DNA of 64,000 nucleotides. It comes from Hydra vulgaris. Its lineage: Eukaryota; Cnidaria; Hydrozoa; Anthoathecata; Hydridae. The notes under the pieces are model-generated. The model ran no database searches. It worked only from the letters and a program-made list of their open reading frames with translations, and was not told the DNA's origin. The stretch spans positions 29,127,501-29,191,500 of the forward strand of contig NC_088929.1 in the NCBI RefSeq assembly GCF_038396675.1, given 5' to 3'. The position numbers and the translations under genes are program-made. Positions 11,079 to 23,445 of the stretch are shown piece by piece. Each line of letters starts with the position of its first letter. Within the stretch, counting starts at the first letter, position 1.

Positions 11079-13019
11079 TCACAAAATAACATCTACATCA
11101 TCTTTACCAATAATTTTTTCAAAATCACTTGAAGAAATTTTTTTGTTTTTCAATTTCTTTAACAATCTCCCCTCTCTCATTAATTCCTTCACATCATCAT
11201 CTTCCATTTCTTCGTTTAACTTTCTTTTCCTTTCAAACTTTTCTTTGCGTTCTTTTTTCTTTTGGAATTTTTCTTTTTGTTTTGACCACTTTACAGTTTT
11301 CTTGTGAAGTACTTTTACAACATCTTTATTAGTTTCGAGTTTAATTTTTCTTTGGTTTTCTTTTACTTTATCTTTATAAGGGATATCAGCATAATTTATG
11401 TCCATTGCTTGAAAAGCTTTTAAATCCTTATTTTTTAGTTCTGGCATTTTGGGTAAATGAAGTAATCCAAACGATACAGCTAATGAGCATACATCGAGTT
11501 CTTCAAATTGAAATATTAAACTGCACTCGTGTTTGTGATAGCATTGAATAAATGAAACAAAGGCTCGAAGTCCTTTTTCATAAAGTTCTCTATCCTTTGA
11601 AACAATTTTCCTTATTTTAGAAGTAATGTCTGGAATTTCCTCGATTACTCCACTATAATCAAGAAGAGTGCATTTTTGATTAATTCTAACAAAATCAATA
11701 TATGAACTTTCATTTGGTAAGAGAAAGATCAAAGCATTACCCTCATTACCCATTCTTGCCGTTCGCCCACAACGATGTACAAAAGCTTCTACATTACTTG
11801 GAGGATCAAATTGAACTACCCAATTTACCTGTGGTATATCAATACCTCTTGCCATCACGTCAGTACACATTAAAATACCTGATTTCATGCTGTGAAACTT
11901 TTCAAAAACTTTATTTCTTTTTTTCTTCATATGACCATGCAGCGATACGACTGGAATTGTTTTTAATATTATAGTGAGTAGTTTTGAAAAATAGTCTACT
12001 GAGGCACAAGTATTAAAAAAAATAATGTTTTTTTCGTCTCTGTGTAGACGCAGAAAAGAAACCAGATTTCTAAGCTTTTCCTTTCCTTCTGATACAAAAT
12101 AATAATTTTGCAAAGAATCTGGAGTGCGACTAATTTCAGTCACTAACTTTTTTTTCTCTCTAACTAAAACTTGCACAGGATTTCGAAGCCCAGCTCTTAT
12201 GAAGGATTCAACTTTATCTGTTTGAGTAGCAGAAAAAAGACTTGTTCGCCTCTGTTTAGGTAAATAATGGAATATCTGTGTTAAAGCTTGCTCAAAGTTA
12301 GAATTAGATAACAAACGGTCAGCTTCATCTAGAATTAAAATTTCTAAAGATTTTACTGACACCTTCAAGTCAATATCTTTACTTTCAAAGAGTGCTAAAA
12401 GTTTTCCTGGTGTTGCAATGACAATATTTCCACCATTATCATTGAATGAAGAAATATTTTCTTTAATACTTTTTCCTCCAACGAATAGGATTTGAGATAA
12501 ATTGGATTCCTGTGTGAAATGTTCAAGAACTTTACTAATCTGCTGAGCCAGCTCTCTTGTTGGTGTGAGTACAATAGCACCAATATCAAAAGTCTTTAAT
12601 TTTTCTTCTCTGTTGATTAATATCTCGACAACTTAAAAGTAATTAAAAAACTTTTTCACAAAACAAAAAGAATAACTTGAATTAATTATACAAACTTTAA
12701 ACATTAAAACAATCAAAAACATTTTCTAAAGAAACATAGGGAATTTTTAAAAAAGAGTGAGGAAATGGGCTAAATTAAGTAAAAAAAAAAAAAAAAAGAG
12801 AACTATCAAACTAAAACTTCTCTTACTTGGTACAAGGAAAGCAACAGTTTTGCCTGACCCTGTAACTGCTTCAGCTACAACATCTTTCCTTGAAAGTATT
12901 AATGGAATGCACATAGCTTGAACAGGAGTAGGTTTAGTGAAACCAAGTTTTTGAATTGCTTTAAGAGTTGATTCATTTAAAGGATGAGAAACATTTAATG
13001 TTTCAAAGCTGTCAACCAT
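11079..13019 (-). CDS. DDX55: ATP-dependent RNA helicase DDX55 (Spb4 family), two coding exons
   Basis: Exon 1 is 12827-13019 (ATG at 13019) and exon 2 is 12631 down to a TGA at 11079-11081. The 195-bp intron has a GTAAGA donor and a TTTTAAG acceptor, and the join keeps frame (split Ile codon 65). The product is 581 aa; human DDX55 is about 600. Motifs: Q-motif region GFTKPTPVQ (26-34), motif [11 protein letters not shown] (49-58), PTREL (88-92), DEAD (166-169), SAT (198-200), ARGID (325-329), HRCGRTAR (350-357), and a Lys/Glu-rich C-terminal tail that keeps LLKKLK. Spb4/DDX55 proteins act in the nucleolus on pre-60S ribosomal particles. No broken motif is seen, so it should be functional. 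Divergent antisense frames over it are shadows. Confidence 0.96.
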
Positions 13020-13300
13020 GACATAAACTGAGATTGTTAATTAAACAAATAATAACAATAATTATATAATATAAACAAATAATATCATAAAAGAATATAA
13101 TAAAAGACAGTATAAATGTTAACTTGAAGACAGTAACTTTTTAACTTGAAAAGATTTTACATAGTTATTAGTTAATATTATATATTACTATTATTATTAT
13201 TATTATAAATTGCTTCTTTTCAAACACAAAAATTAAAGCATAATAAATATATCTTATTTATACATAGAACGCACATTTTTATGCATCATTTTTTTTATTG

Positions 13301-13353
<53 letters not shown>

Positions 13354-14053
13354 AAAAAAATAGTTAATACTTAGCTGAGTTTTATGACATTATAAGTTAT
13401 TTAAAAATAAAAATGTAAAAATGTAAAAAAAAGTACCACAAGAAATATCATAGAAAAATTTTTTTATAATAAATGTTTTAAATTTGAGAATAAAAATGAA
13501 ATAAACTGACATCAATAAAATCAAGAAAAACAAATAGTAGAGAACAATACAAACATTAAATTAAATAATTTTCAGACAATAGCATATTAAACATTTTAGA
13601 TTGCAGCTCCCAGTTTATTTAATTACAGCTTTTGATTTAAAATTATTAAAAAATGTTTTTTTTTTCAATGTTTCCATAATTAAAAGATATTAAAATGATA
13701 CAGGAAATAAAAATGATAAAGGAAATCTAATTTTCATCATGCAACATTTTGTATCTATACTCATAAAGTTATTTTTATTTTTTTAATACTGTTTTAATTA
13801 CCTCCATATATTCATAAACAAACAAATTTCTGAACTTTTTACAAATATTAAACAGTTATTTTTCAAAAATTCAAAAACGCTAAAATATTAAACTACATTT
13901 AAAAAAGTAGTACAACAGAAAAAATACAAAAAAAAAGTTCTTAAGCCTTCAGAAATGTAATATTTTCATGTCAATATTCGCAGATAAAGATTTCTAGCAG
14001 TTGAAAAGATTGTACAAAACACAACAGCAAGCTTCTTTTTTTTTTTTACCAAT
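13020..14053. other. DDX55 upstream region / ELOB 3' flank, with (TA)24 at 13303-13350
   Basis: No gene. AT-rich. Just upstream of the DDX55 start on the minus strand is CAATCTCAG, a possible 3' splice acceptor for cis- or trans-splicing. Confidence 0.5.
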
Positions 14054-14151
14054 CTATGAACCAGCAGCAGGTGAATCTTGAGACTTCATTGTACCTGGTA
14101 ATTCATTTGGTAATGATACAGGGATGATATTTAATTCTTCAAAATCCATTT
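14054..14151 (-). CDS. ELOB: Elongin B, last coding exon
   Basis: After the acceptor CTTTAG the exon reads EMDFEELNIIPVSLPNELPG followed by TMKSQDSPAAGS and a TAG at 14054-14056. This aligns with the Elongin B C-terminal tail (FEAL.IEPFS.PPELPDVMKPQDS). The exon starts in phase 2, completing the codon begun by the single G that ends the upstream exon at 21717, so the join is in frame. The intron between the two exons is 7,565 bp and packed with mobile DNA. Recognition rests on tail homology plus exact splice phase. Confidence 0.88.
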
Positions 14152-15040
14152 CTAAAGTTTAAAATTGAACATTAGTTAAAAAATAATTATGTCTCAATTA
14201 ATACAGATTTACATCTGCATGTTACAGCATTAATATTGTAATATTAGAATAATAAGAGTGCACATTCTTCTTAAAAGAACTGAATAATAATAAATTAGTT
14301 GAAAATCACGTATCGAATTCTTTTTATTTTACACAATGTTTTAGCAATAAAGACTCATCAGAAATGAATGATCAAATTAATAAACTTTAATTTATACCAA
14401 AAATTAAATCACAGGGAGTCATAAATGTCTCAATTATTGTAACATTTGTGAAATCGCATCATTATATCCCACATTTGTGAAATATGTTGACACTACTACA
14501 AAACAAATTTTTTAGAATTGTTTACTTCTGATGTTTTGTTAATATTTCAAAGGGAAGTTTATTATTATTTTTTGAGCTCACTTATTTTTATACTTTTTTT
14601 AAGAGAAACTTATTTTCATGCCTACATTTAGAGATCAATTCCAATTTTTTATTAAATTAAAATTATTGGTTTGCATGTGTAATTATTTCAAATATTACTT
14701 GTAGACATAGTATGCATTTTTTGGAAATATATGCAGGTGCTGTTTTAAGGATAGACTTAAATTTAAAATTATCAATTTTTTTATCTTTCAATTCTGATTA
14801 TTGTTTATCAGGTTTGTCCTTAGAAGAAACAGCACATTTATATACCATGTTTTTTAATAAAATTTTTCACTCATTGGACAATTTTTTTAATTTGTTTGTA
14901 ATTGCAATTTTCTGTTGCTTTTTCATTTATGCTTAATTAATAATTTTATAAAAGTTTAACTATAATATATAAAAATTTAAACAAGTCAGTTAAAAGTTAA
15001 ACGTACAAAAATATTTAACATCTAAAATCACTTTGATGTC

Positions 15041-15140
15041 ATCAAACCTCCTTTTTTAATCAAACCTCTTTTTTTAATCAAACCTCCTTTTTTAATCATA
15101 ACTCCATTTTTGCTCACAAAAATGGAGTTATGATTAAAAA
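15041..15140. repeat. 17-bp tandem repeat running into a 24-nt-arm hairpin
   Basis: Three to four copies of a unit built on TTTTTAATCAAACCTCC lead into TTTTTAATCATAACTCC. The latter is the left arm (15089-15112) of a perfect hairpin whose right arm is 15117-15140, loop CTCA. Confidence 0.85.
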
Positions 15141-15354
15141 ACTGTTTTTTAATTATTTTAACTTTTAATTGGAGCATTAGCAATTTACCATTTAAAATAT
15201 TTTCTGTGAGTTTTTTGTTCAAAAAAAAAAAAAAAAATTTGATTTAAAATTAAGTTAAAACTTTTATGTAAAAAAATTTATTTAAAAAGTTAAGTGTCAT
15301 AAAACAAAAATTAAAACACTGAAAAAAAAACATAAGTATGACAGATATATATAT

Positions 15355-15940
<586 letters not shown>

Positions 15941-16113
15941 ATATTGTAAGGAAAAAAGAACTTTCCATTATAAAAACTCACTAGAAGAAATTATGCTCCT
16001 TCACAAAATTTACTAGCCTTCCTTCTAAACGCCAACACTTTGTTCATAATATGTCATCATAAACTTTACAACAGGATGAACTAGATTTATTGAACAATTA
16101 ATTTTAAATTAAC

Positions 16114-16154
16114 AGGCGGTAGAGCAAAATTAACAAGTCTTTGCTCTACCGCCT
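16114..16154. repeat. Hairpin, 15-nt arms, 11-nt loop
   Basis: AGGCGGTAGAGCAAA (16114-16128) is exactly mirrored at 16140-16154. Unusually GC-rich for the region. Confidence 0.8.
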
Positions 16155-16209
16155 ATGTTTATAAAGAGGTGGACGGTTTTGCTCAGTTTGATAGCATTTT
16201 TTGATAGCA

Positions 16210-17339
16210 GGGTCAAATCATTATATTTCAACCAATCGCTTGTGGGTCACCATCTCTGATTTTCCTGATTTTTACATATTGTTATGTGCATTATTTAGAT
16301 AGGTTAAATTTGAAATTTCAGACTTCCAAGTACAACGGTTCAGAAATTATAGCCTTAGAAACATGACATAGTGGCCCCCCTTGATTTTCAAATGGTCAAA
16401 ACAGACTACTTTACAGCTGTATAACTTTTTTCTAACTTTCAACAAGTGTCTCATTTTTTTAAAAACTATTTTCTGGATAGTTCTCTCTTTAAAAAAGTGG
16501 TTTTTGTTAACTTGTGTTAAACTAGAAAAAAATTATGACCTCCTCAACTTTGGAAAAAATCCTAAAATTGCTAAAATATTCCAAAATGAAACTAACTGTA
16601 GCATTATTCTATTCATCTACAAGTCTTTACAGATAAGTTTTCTGATTAGCTACTACTGTCTGCAATAAATGGGCAAAATATAGGCAGCATGTTGCAGTTT
16701 AGAACTTAAATATATCTAAAAGCAACATGTCCACTTGCATAAAAAGTCTAATTTTCAGCCATTTTTAGATGCTTGTAAATTTTTCTAACACTTTGTTTTG
16801 ATCTAAGATTAGCAGCATATAAGACCATTAGACCCAACTATCTGAAAATGCAAACATTATAAACTTGTCGAATCCACAGCAAAAATGGCATCATTTTTAA
16901 ATAACCCTATTTTTTAATCATCAGAAAATGAATCATATATGTTTCATGCTAGAAATTGAATGCTTGTATCTTTTATATTAATTTTAGGATTTTTTCCAAA
17001 GTTGAGGAGGTCATAATTTTTTTCTAGTTTAACACAAGTTAACAAAAACCACTTTTTTAAAGAGAGAACTATCCAGAAAATAGTTTTTAAAAAAATGAGA
17101 CACTTGTTGAAAGTTAGAAAAAAGTTATACAGCTGTAAAGTAGTCTGTTTTGACCATTTGAAAATCAAGGGGGGCCACTATGTCATGTTTCTAAGGCTAT
17201 AATTTCTGAACCATTGTACTTGGAAGTCTGAAATTTCAAATTTAACCTATCTAAATAATGCACATAACAATATGTAAAAATCAGGAAAATCAGAGATGGT
17301 GACCCACAGGCAATTGGTTGAAATATAATGATTTGACCC
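16210..17339. mobile_element. Foldback element with 360-bp, about 99% identical inverted arms
   Basis: The left arm (16210-16569) starts GGGTCAAATCATTATATTTC. The right arm (16980-17339) is its reverse complement, the same length, with only a few mismatches noticed. A 410-bp spacer lies between. Candidate 4-bp target duplication AGCA on both sides (16206-16209, 17340-17343). The two arms encode the same 63-residue stretch on opposite strands, a by-product of the arms and not evidence for a gene. No transposase inside, so it is non-autonomous. It lies in the ELOB intron. Confidence 0.9.
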
Positions 17340-17343
17340 AGCA

Positions 17344-17580
17344 CAATTTCTCAATACTCAACTTAGAAGTAGTGATTTGGAACTTCAACTTAAAAGCGAA
17401 CTTTCTCACTTAGCAAACAATTATGTATATAAATACACACCATCTGAAGGTTGTCTACCGAAACACAGAATATTAAAGAGACTAAAGAAAAATAAAAACA
17501 TCGTAATCACAAAACCAGACAAAGGGAATGGTATAATTCTTTTTCATAATATTGACTATATTACACTATATCACTACTAG
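17344..17580 (+). pseudogene. Penelope-like retroelement RT fragment
   Basis: About 78 residues, including LPKHRILKRLKKNKNIVITK then PDKGNGIIL, match the N-terminal part of Penelope-like reverse transcriptases (IVITKPDKGNGVVI). It stops at 17578-17580 and lacks the rest of the RT and the GIY-YIG endonuclease. The foldback element at 16210-17339 ends directly before it and may have interrupted it. Confidence 0.65.
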
Positions 17581-17791
17581 GATTATAATTTTTATTGGTT
17601 TGTAATAATTCTATTTGTCTGTTAATATTTCTCTGTAATGTCTTCAAATTTTTATTTTATATTCTAGAGTTTTAAATTGTAATTTTATCTTTTGAAAATG
17701 CGGTATGTTAATTACAAAACATGTCAAGATTGAAAAATATTGTGTTTTTCTCAAAAACATGTTCACATTTATTGCTATTATGTTGCTTAAG

Positions 17792-17965
<174 letters not shown>

Positions 17966-18085
17966 CCCTTAGATGTTGTCCGAAAGTTTTTTCGATATTT
18001 TGTTGACAAAAAGTAAAAATTAAAATGCAAGACCGGAATTTTTTTTTTTTAATAATGATAGACTGCCTGCCCCAACCAAACCCTC

Positions 18086-18273
18086 AGTCGATGTAGCAGC
18101 ACTCCCTTGCGGGTCAGGCTATTTGTCAGTCGATGTAGCAGCACTCCCTTGCGAGTCAGACTATTTGTCAGTCGATGTAGCAGCACTCCCTTGCGAGTCA
18201 GGCTATTTGTCAGTCGATGTAGCAGCACTCCCTTGCGAGTCAGGCTATAAGATAGTCGATGTAGCAACACTCC
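18086..18273. repeat. 42-bp tandem repeat, about 4.5 copies
   Basis: The unit starts AGTCGATGTAGCAGCACTCC and continues CTTGCGAGTCAGGCTATTTGTC. Copies begin at 18086, 18128, 18170, 18212 and 18254. The array is preceded by GCCTGCCCCAACCAAACCCT, a leader also found at 57571. There is no spacer diversity, so this is not a CRISPR array. Confidence 0.92.
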
Positions 18274-18286
18274 GCGCATGATTTAC

Positions 18287-18372
18287 AGTAAAAAAAATAA
18301 AAATAAAAACATTTTATTAAAAAAAATAAAAATAAAAACATTTTATTAAAAAAAATAAAAATAAAAACATTG
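18287..18372. repeat. 33-bp A-rich tandem repeat, about 2.5 copies
   Basis: The unit AAAAAAAATAAAAATAAAAA plus CATTTTATT recurs. Confidence 0.8.
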
Positions 18373-18505
18373 TTTATATTGTTAAAAACATTCAAAATGT
18401 TATAAAAACATTCAGAATGTTTTTAAAAACATTCTGGTCAATTAAATTTGCGTTTTTGTGGTTTTTTTAAAAAACGATTAGTTTGTAATTAAATTAATGG
18501 TTTTT

Positions 18506-18539
18506 ACTTTCGTCCAACACGGAAATGTTGGACGAAAGT
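18506..18539. repeat. Hairpin, 14-nt arms, 6-nt loop
   Basis: ACTTTCGTCCAACA / CGGAAA / TGTTGGACGAAAGT, perfect. Confidence 0.8.
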
Positions 18540-18636
18540 CAAAAGTAATTAAAAGTGACGTATGTGTTTCACTTTTTTCCTTCCGCTCTTCCTAAAGCCA
18601 ACAAACTATAGAACTATATATATATATATATATATA

Positions 18637-18846
18637 CAACCCTCAAAATTAGGGTCGGTATTCAGCAATACCGACCTAACTGCCGACCTGAAAGTATTTA
18701 AGATCGGCAAAAATTTGCCAACCTCGTTTTAATGTTTTATGGTTAGACCTTTGTATCAAATAATTTTTGCCGACCTAATGCCGACCTCAAAAAAATTGAG
18801 GTCGGCAAATTATTGCCAACCTCATTTTTCCTAATTCCGAGGGTTG
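18637..18846. mobile_element. MITE copy 2, same family as 15355-15562
   Basis: Bounded by TATA|CAACCCTC and GAGGGTTG|TATA, consistent with a TA target duplication. Interior blocks of GCCGACCT/AGGTCGGC match copy 1. (TA)n lies on both sides (18613-18636 and about 18853-18939). Confidence 0.87.
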
Positions 18847-18850
18847 TATA

Positions 18851-18852
<2 letters not shown>

Positions 18853-18928
<76 letters not shown>

Positions 18929-18939
18929 TATATATATAA
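18853..18939. repeat. (TA)n microsatellite
   Basis: TA tract with minor interruptions near its right end. Confidence 0.95.
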
Positions 18940-18994
18940 GACAATCAATATGGTTTTTGATCTTCTTATTCTACGGCCAACTTGCTAACTGCTT

Positions 18995-19290
18995 TAACTG
19001 AAAGATTCTATTATGCATTAGATACATAGGTGGCAAGGCAAGGGCTGTTAATAGATCTAAAGCTTTTAATAAAGTTTGGCATGCTGTTCTTCTTCAAAAT
19101 GCCAAATGTTATTGAAAGCTTTAGATATGCTAAACTTTCTTTTTGTCTTGACAAAAAGTCTTCTCTTTTTAATCTTGGTATGGAATACTGTTTGGCTGGT
19201 TCTTCTAATGATGCTTTTTTATTTCTAGACAAGATTTTAAAAAGCATTTTAAAAATATTTGAACCTGCTGTCTGACAATCTTTAAACACT
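18995..19290 (+). pseudogene. LINE reverse-transcriptase scrap containing an inverted duplication
   Basis: The frame RAVNRSKAFNKVWHAVLLQ matches the RT block SKAFDKVWHAGLL. The matching sequence is then repeated in inverse orientation (19055-19082 against 19099-19126, 28 nt, three mismatches), which destroys the frame. Only the short RT block is recognisable. Confidence 0.55.
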
Positions 19291-20071
19291 TTCATTGTTG
19301 TAAGTTTACATCTCGTTTTCTTTTCTACAAATACTATCTTTAGTGGGTCATTCCATATGAAATCATCCTGATGATGTCACCCTTACGTTACAGAACTGCT
19401 TTACTTTTACATCACTTGCAGCCCATATTAAATAAATGATAATTACACAAAATTTAACTAAAAACATACTTGGGTTGATGATATATCATCAGCTGATATA
19501 ATGTTGATTCAGCATTTTATTAAGCAAATTTGACATATAATATCTTGAAAATAGGTTTTTCCTAAAATTTTCAATCCAAATAGATTTTTTTCTGGAGGCA
19601 TTTAAAAATACTTCTCTTGATTATTTCAAGAAATGTCTCATCCAATTTTTCAAAATTGTTGATTTTTGGAGCTAAAATAAAGGCTGTCACCTGAAATCCC
19701 TGGGGAAAATCAGTAATCTGTTATTGCTTGAATACTACATCTTTATCTACCTCATGGTATATAAACTCATGCACTAAACAACTTCTTAATTTTAGGATAC
19801 TAGGACATAGCTTACATCATTGCAGCATACACTTCACATTTTCAAGAGAACAAACAAATCTCAAAAAATCTTTATAACTTTATTCAACCTAATTGCATCA
19901 TTTAGAAATTTTGTCTTTTGGTGATGTATGCATACAAATGCATTGTAGTACCTGATGCCTAAGAGGTATTCCATAAGGAAGTGGGACAGGCATCACTTGT
20001 CCCAATTTTTCATGAGTAAATCACCATCTTAGGTATTTTTCATACTTCGTAAAAATGGTCACTTTATAACA
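19291..20071. other. No gene; possible transposon terminus at 19343
   Basis: GGGTCATTCCATATGAAATC at about 19344 resembles GGGTCATTCCATGCCAAATG at about 42947, beside the long-TIR transposon. No matching opposite end seen nearby. Confidence 0.35.
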
Positions 20072-20320
20072 TGAGGAGCCTATTTGCAAAATGTGTTAAG
20101 TCCGAGTAAATTGATTTTGAGAAAACGACAAAAAACTAAGTTACTCATAGTTGCGAATCAACAGAAGGTAATTTTTTTTTGTCTATTTTTAGGACAACAA
20201 AACTTTTAAGTGTTTTAATATTTACATGTATGATAGATTTTAGTATGTAGAATCGGCAAATGGAATTAACTCAAAATTTTTATTTTTGTGACTTAGAGCG
20301 TTTTGCAGATGGGCTCCTCA
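20072..20320. mobile_element. MITE-like element, about 34-nt imperfect inverted ends
   Basis: The left end TGAGGAGCCTATTTGCAAAA and the complement of the right end, TGAGGAGCCCATCTGCAAAA, agree for most of 34 nt. 249 bp, non-coding, within the ELOB intron. Confidence 0.65.
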
Positions 20321-20958
20321 CCTTGCAAAATTTTAGCGTTGATATCAAATGGGTTTTAGAGATATTGTTACTTTAAAATCAGTTATTTTTGTCAGTTTTT
20401 TGTTTGGCAGCCATTTTAATTTTACTATAGATTTTGTTTTACAAGTTACTGTTCAACTATACGTGTGATTAACCTGAAAATTAGCACCAGTATAGTTTTA
20501 AAGGCGAGGAATGGGAATATAATATTAGTTTTCAATGAAAACAATTAGAATTTTATCAATATTGGGATTTATTTAACCTATAGCTTTTTTTTAAATTCTA
20601 ACAAAGGCAGAACAGAGGCCTGGTAACCATGGTAGCATTATTTTTTTGTATACTTTTTTTGTTTTTATTAAAATATATGTTTTTAAAGAGTGTTTTGGTG
20701 CAAAATTGAGAGTCGGGTTTTCTGAAACTAGTTGTAAAAATAGAGGAGTATTATGTAGGAAAAATTAAATACTATAGGTATGTGATCATGACTTCTTAAA
20801 TAATTTGACATTGACAGTTTTTATTAGTCATCAGAAATTATATAAAAGAAGACTCATTTAATCTATGATTTAAACCTTTTATTCAATGAGATGCTTTAAT
20901 TCAAATAAATTCAAAAAGATGCTTTAATTCAAATAAATATTTTTTTTTAATAAACTTT

Positions 20959-21069
<111 letters not shown>

Positions 21070-21071
21070 AT

Positions 21072-21202
21072 TTAGTAAAAACACTTATCTAACTTTTATC
21101 TTCAACAGCACGTTTCTCCATCAGTACGTTCATCAGGAAGATAAACCTACTGATGGAGAAACATGCTGTTGAAGTTAAAAGTTAGATAAGTGTTTTTACT
21201 AA
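21072..21202 (-). repeat. Long hairpin, 55-nt arms, 21-nt loop; possible Penelope-element end
   Basis: Arms 21072-21126 and 21148-21202 pair with only a few mismatches. Read on the minus strand, the loop region carries CTGATGA and then GAAACGTGCTG, the order of hammerhead-ribozyme core boxes, but I see no stem II between them. Outside the hairpin, minus-strand AGAGTGCTCAAT then ACAGAGC (about 21247-21207) matches the block before the 50253-50424 hairpin. Confidence 0.75.
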
Positions 21203-21265
21203 TTTATGATTGCTCTGTTCTTTAAGAAGATTGAGCACTCTTTTTGTAGAATACACTGACATAAT

Positions 21266-21456
<191 letters not shown>

Positions 21457-21716
21457 AAGGCTGTCACAAACTTAAGGGAAGCAATCTAATTTCCTCTATT
21501 ATTAGCCCTATCAGTAGAAAAATAAATATTTTTACTGGTAGAGTTAAGAATAGAACTAGTTACTTGGTAAAGACTAGTAATACAATGGAAATGGTTGAAT
21601 TTGATCTCAATATCTCTTGCAAATACCAGAAACACTTACTTAAACACTTCTACAAATAGATTTTTAATTTATTTAGCATAATGATAAAAACTATAAATGT
21701 GTAATTAAATTTTTAC

Positions 21717-21960
21717 CTGATATTCTATAAACAAGACCAATCAATGCCGGAGTTTGAGGTTTAGTAGTTTGCATTGTTAGCCCATACTCTGCAACAGTTT
21801 TATTTTCATCTAGTATACTATCTTTGTAAAGCAAACACATATCATCAGTGTTCTTCTTTAAAAGTGTTGCTAGTGTTGACTTTATTTCATACACATAAGT
21901 TGTTTCCTTAACATCCAGAAAAATTGATGTTTTTTCACGTTTGACCACAAGGAAAACCTC
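21717..21960 (-). CDS. ELOB: Elongin B, main coding exon (ubiquitin-like domain)
   Basis: The acceptor TTTTTAG is at 21961-21967 and the donor G|GTAAAA is at 21716. The exon encodes EVFLVVKREKTSIFLDVKET and so on through MCLLYKDSILDENKTVAEYG and PQTPALIGLVYRIS. This matches Elongin B ([52 protein letters not shown]). With the exon at 14054-14151 the protein is 113 aa plus the initiator Met (human 118). The Met must lie on an upstream exon, as the reading frame starts at the second residue; I could not place it. Elongin B pairs with Elongin C in transcription-elongation and Cullin2/5 ubiquitin-ligase complexes. Confidence 0.94.
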
Positions 21961-21967
21961 CTAAAAA

Positions 21968-23440
21968 TAACAAAAATGACAAAAACTTTTATATCTTTTT
22001 ATTTTCTAAAATTATTATCAAAATAATAATACTTAGAGTTATATAAGCCTATATTTTTGATTAACTAAATTTGAAAAAATAAAAATGTTATACTTAAAGT
22101 TACTTAAAATTTTACTCTTGAAATATTAGTTTTTTAAAACTTTTTTAAGTTTGCTATTATACAATTGAAAACTAATTATTTAGCTAGATCATTTTTTGCT
22201 ATAAAATTTGGTAATTATGCCAACACAATCCTAATCAGTTTCTGGTATAAAAAATTATAATCTAAATTTATTTTCACAAGGACCCTCTCGATAGTTTTAT
22301 AATATCAAAATATCATCTAAATAAGTACCCAAAATACACTTTATACAATACCCTTAATAATAAATTTCAAAACAATTGTTTTTTTAAAAATACATTCTTT
22401 AAATAAATACCTTTTATATAATAAGTCTTTATCAAAGTTTTTGTTGTTGTGGTTGTTGTTGTTTTGTTGGTTTTCCTTTTTCTTTTTTTGTTTTTTTGTT
22501 TTTTATTTTGTTTGATTGTTGATTTTTTTTTTTAATATAAATACTCTTTTTTAAAAAAACCAAAATTGTAGGCTCCTTTTGTACATTGTTTTTTAAAGCA
22601 TATTTTTATAATTATTAAGTAAATTTTAATACTACTGCTAATAAAATAACACTAATAAAATGGTTTTAATCAATTAAAGGGTCCTAATTTTTCTAAATAA
22701 TTATTGTAAAACAACTATGTAACAGAAAAAAGATAAAAATCTTTTTCAAATTTAATTATTGTAATTGACCTAAACACTAAGCATTTCTGCAAATCAACAA
22801 AACTGTTAAACTGTGTTCTGGTATATGCTGAGTACATTCCAAAAATGCTATCTATTTTGTTATTTTTAAGGTGGAAAAATTTCTGATGTGCATCATTTGA
22901 TATATTTTTGTTTTAATTATCAAAAGTTAAAGTTAAAACCATTTAAATATAAAACCTTAAACTAGCATTCATTTAAAAGCAATAAATATCATAAATTTTA
23001 ATTTTGAAAAATATTAAAATTACAAAAATTTATTTATATATACAAAATTATATTTATATTTACAAACCATGAGTTACAAATATCTAAAGAATTTTTCCAA
23101 ATCTTGATTTAGCGGACCTTGTGCAATAACTTTTTAGAGTAAATAAATTTTGTTGTACACTGATGACGTCATTGGTTTACAACCATTGCTGTCAAAGTAA
23201 GTTGCGGCAATCTTGCGGATCAAATATTCGGGAGTATTACTCTCCACGCAAAACAACTTTTAAAACAAGTTGTTTATCAAAAAAAAAAACTTGTTTCAGC
23301 CTTTTTAAGATGGTTAGCAAAGTAGATGGTTATTCTGTGCCTATAAAGGAATTTTAGTGGCATATTCATGTCAATTATAAACATGAATTGTCTTGCTGAA
23401 GGGATATTAAGGGATAAAACTTACAAGTTAAAACTGCATT
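21968..23440. other. Gene-free AT-rich stretch, should hold ELOB exon 1
   Basis: No coding sequence recognised. Candidate ATG|GT junctions on the minus strand exist (for example CTCATG|GTTTG at about 23067-23076) but none is convincing. Confidence 0.4.
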
Positions 23441-23445
23441 TATTA

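Noticed and set aside
11129-11974. Plus-strand open frames over the helicase
   Set aside because: Antisense shadows of DDX55 exon 2.
12395-12589. Separate small minus-strand gene
   Set aside because: Alternative frame of DDX55 exon 2; the DDX55 frame is open through the whole stretch and carries the PTREL motif.
16381-16668. Protein gene duplicated on both strands (16381 plus, 17168 minus)
   Set aside because: Both frames lie in the inverted arms of one foldback element; no homology and no other coding signs.
18049-18279. 42-bp array as a CRISPR or coding repeat (RKGVLLHRLTNSLT)
   Set aside because: Units are contiguous with no unique spacers, the setting is eukaryotic, and the frame is open only because 42 is divisible by 3.
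19011-19295. 94-residue minus-strand gene
   Set aside because: Arises from the inverted duplication of an RT scrap; no recognisable domain.
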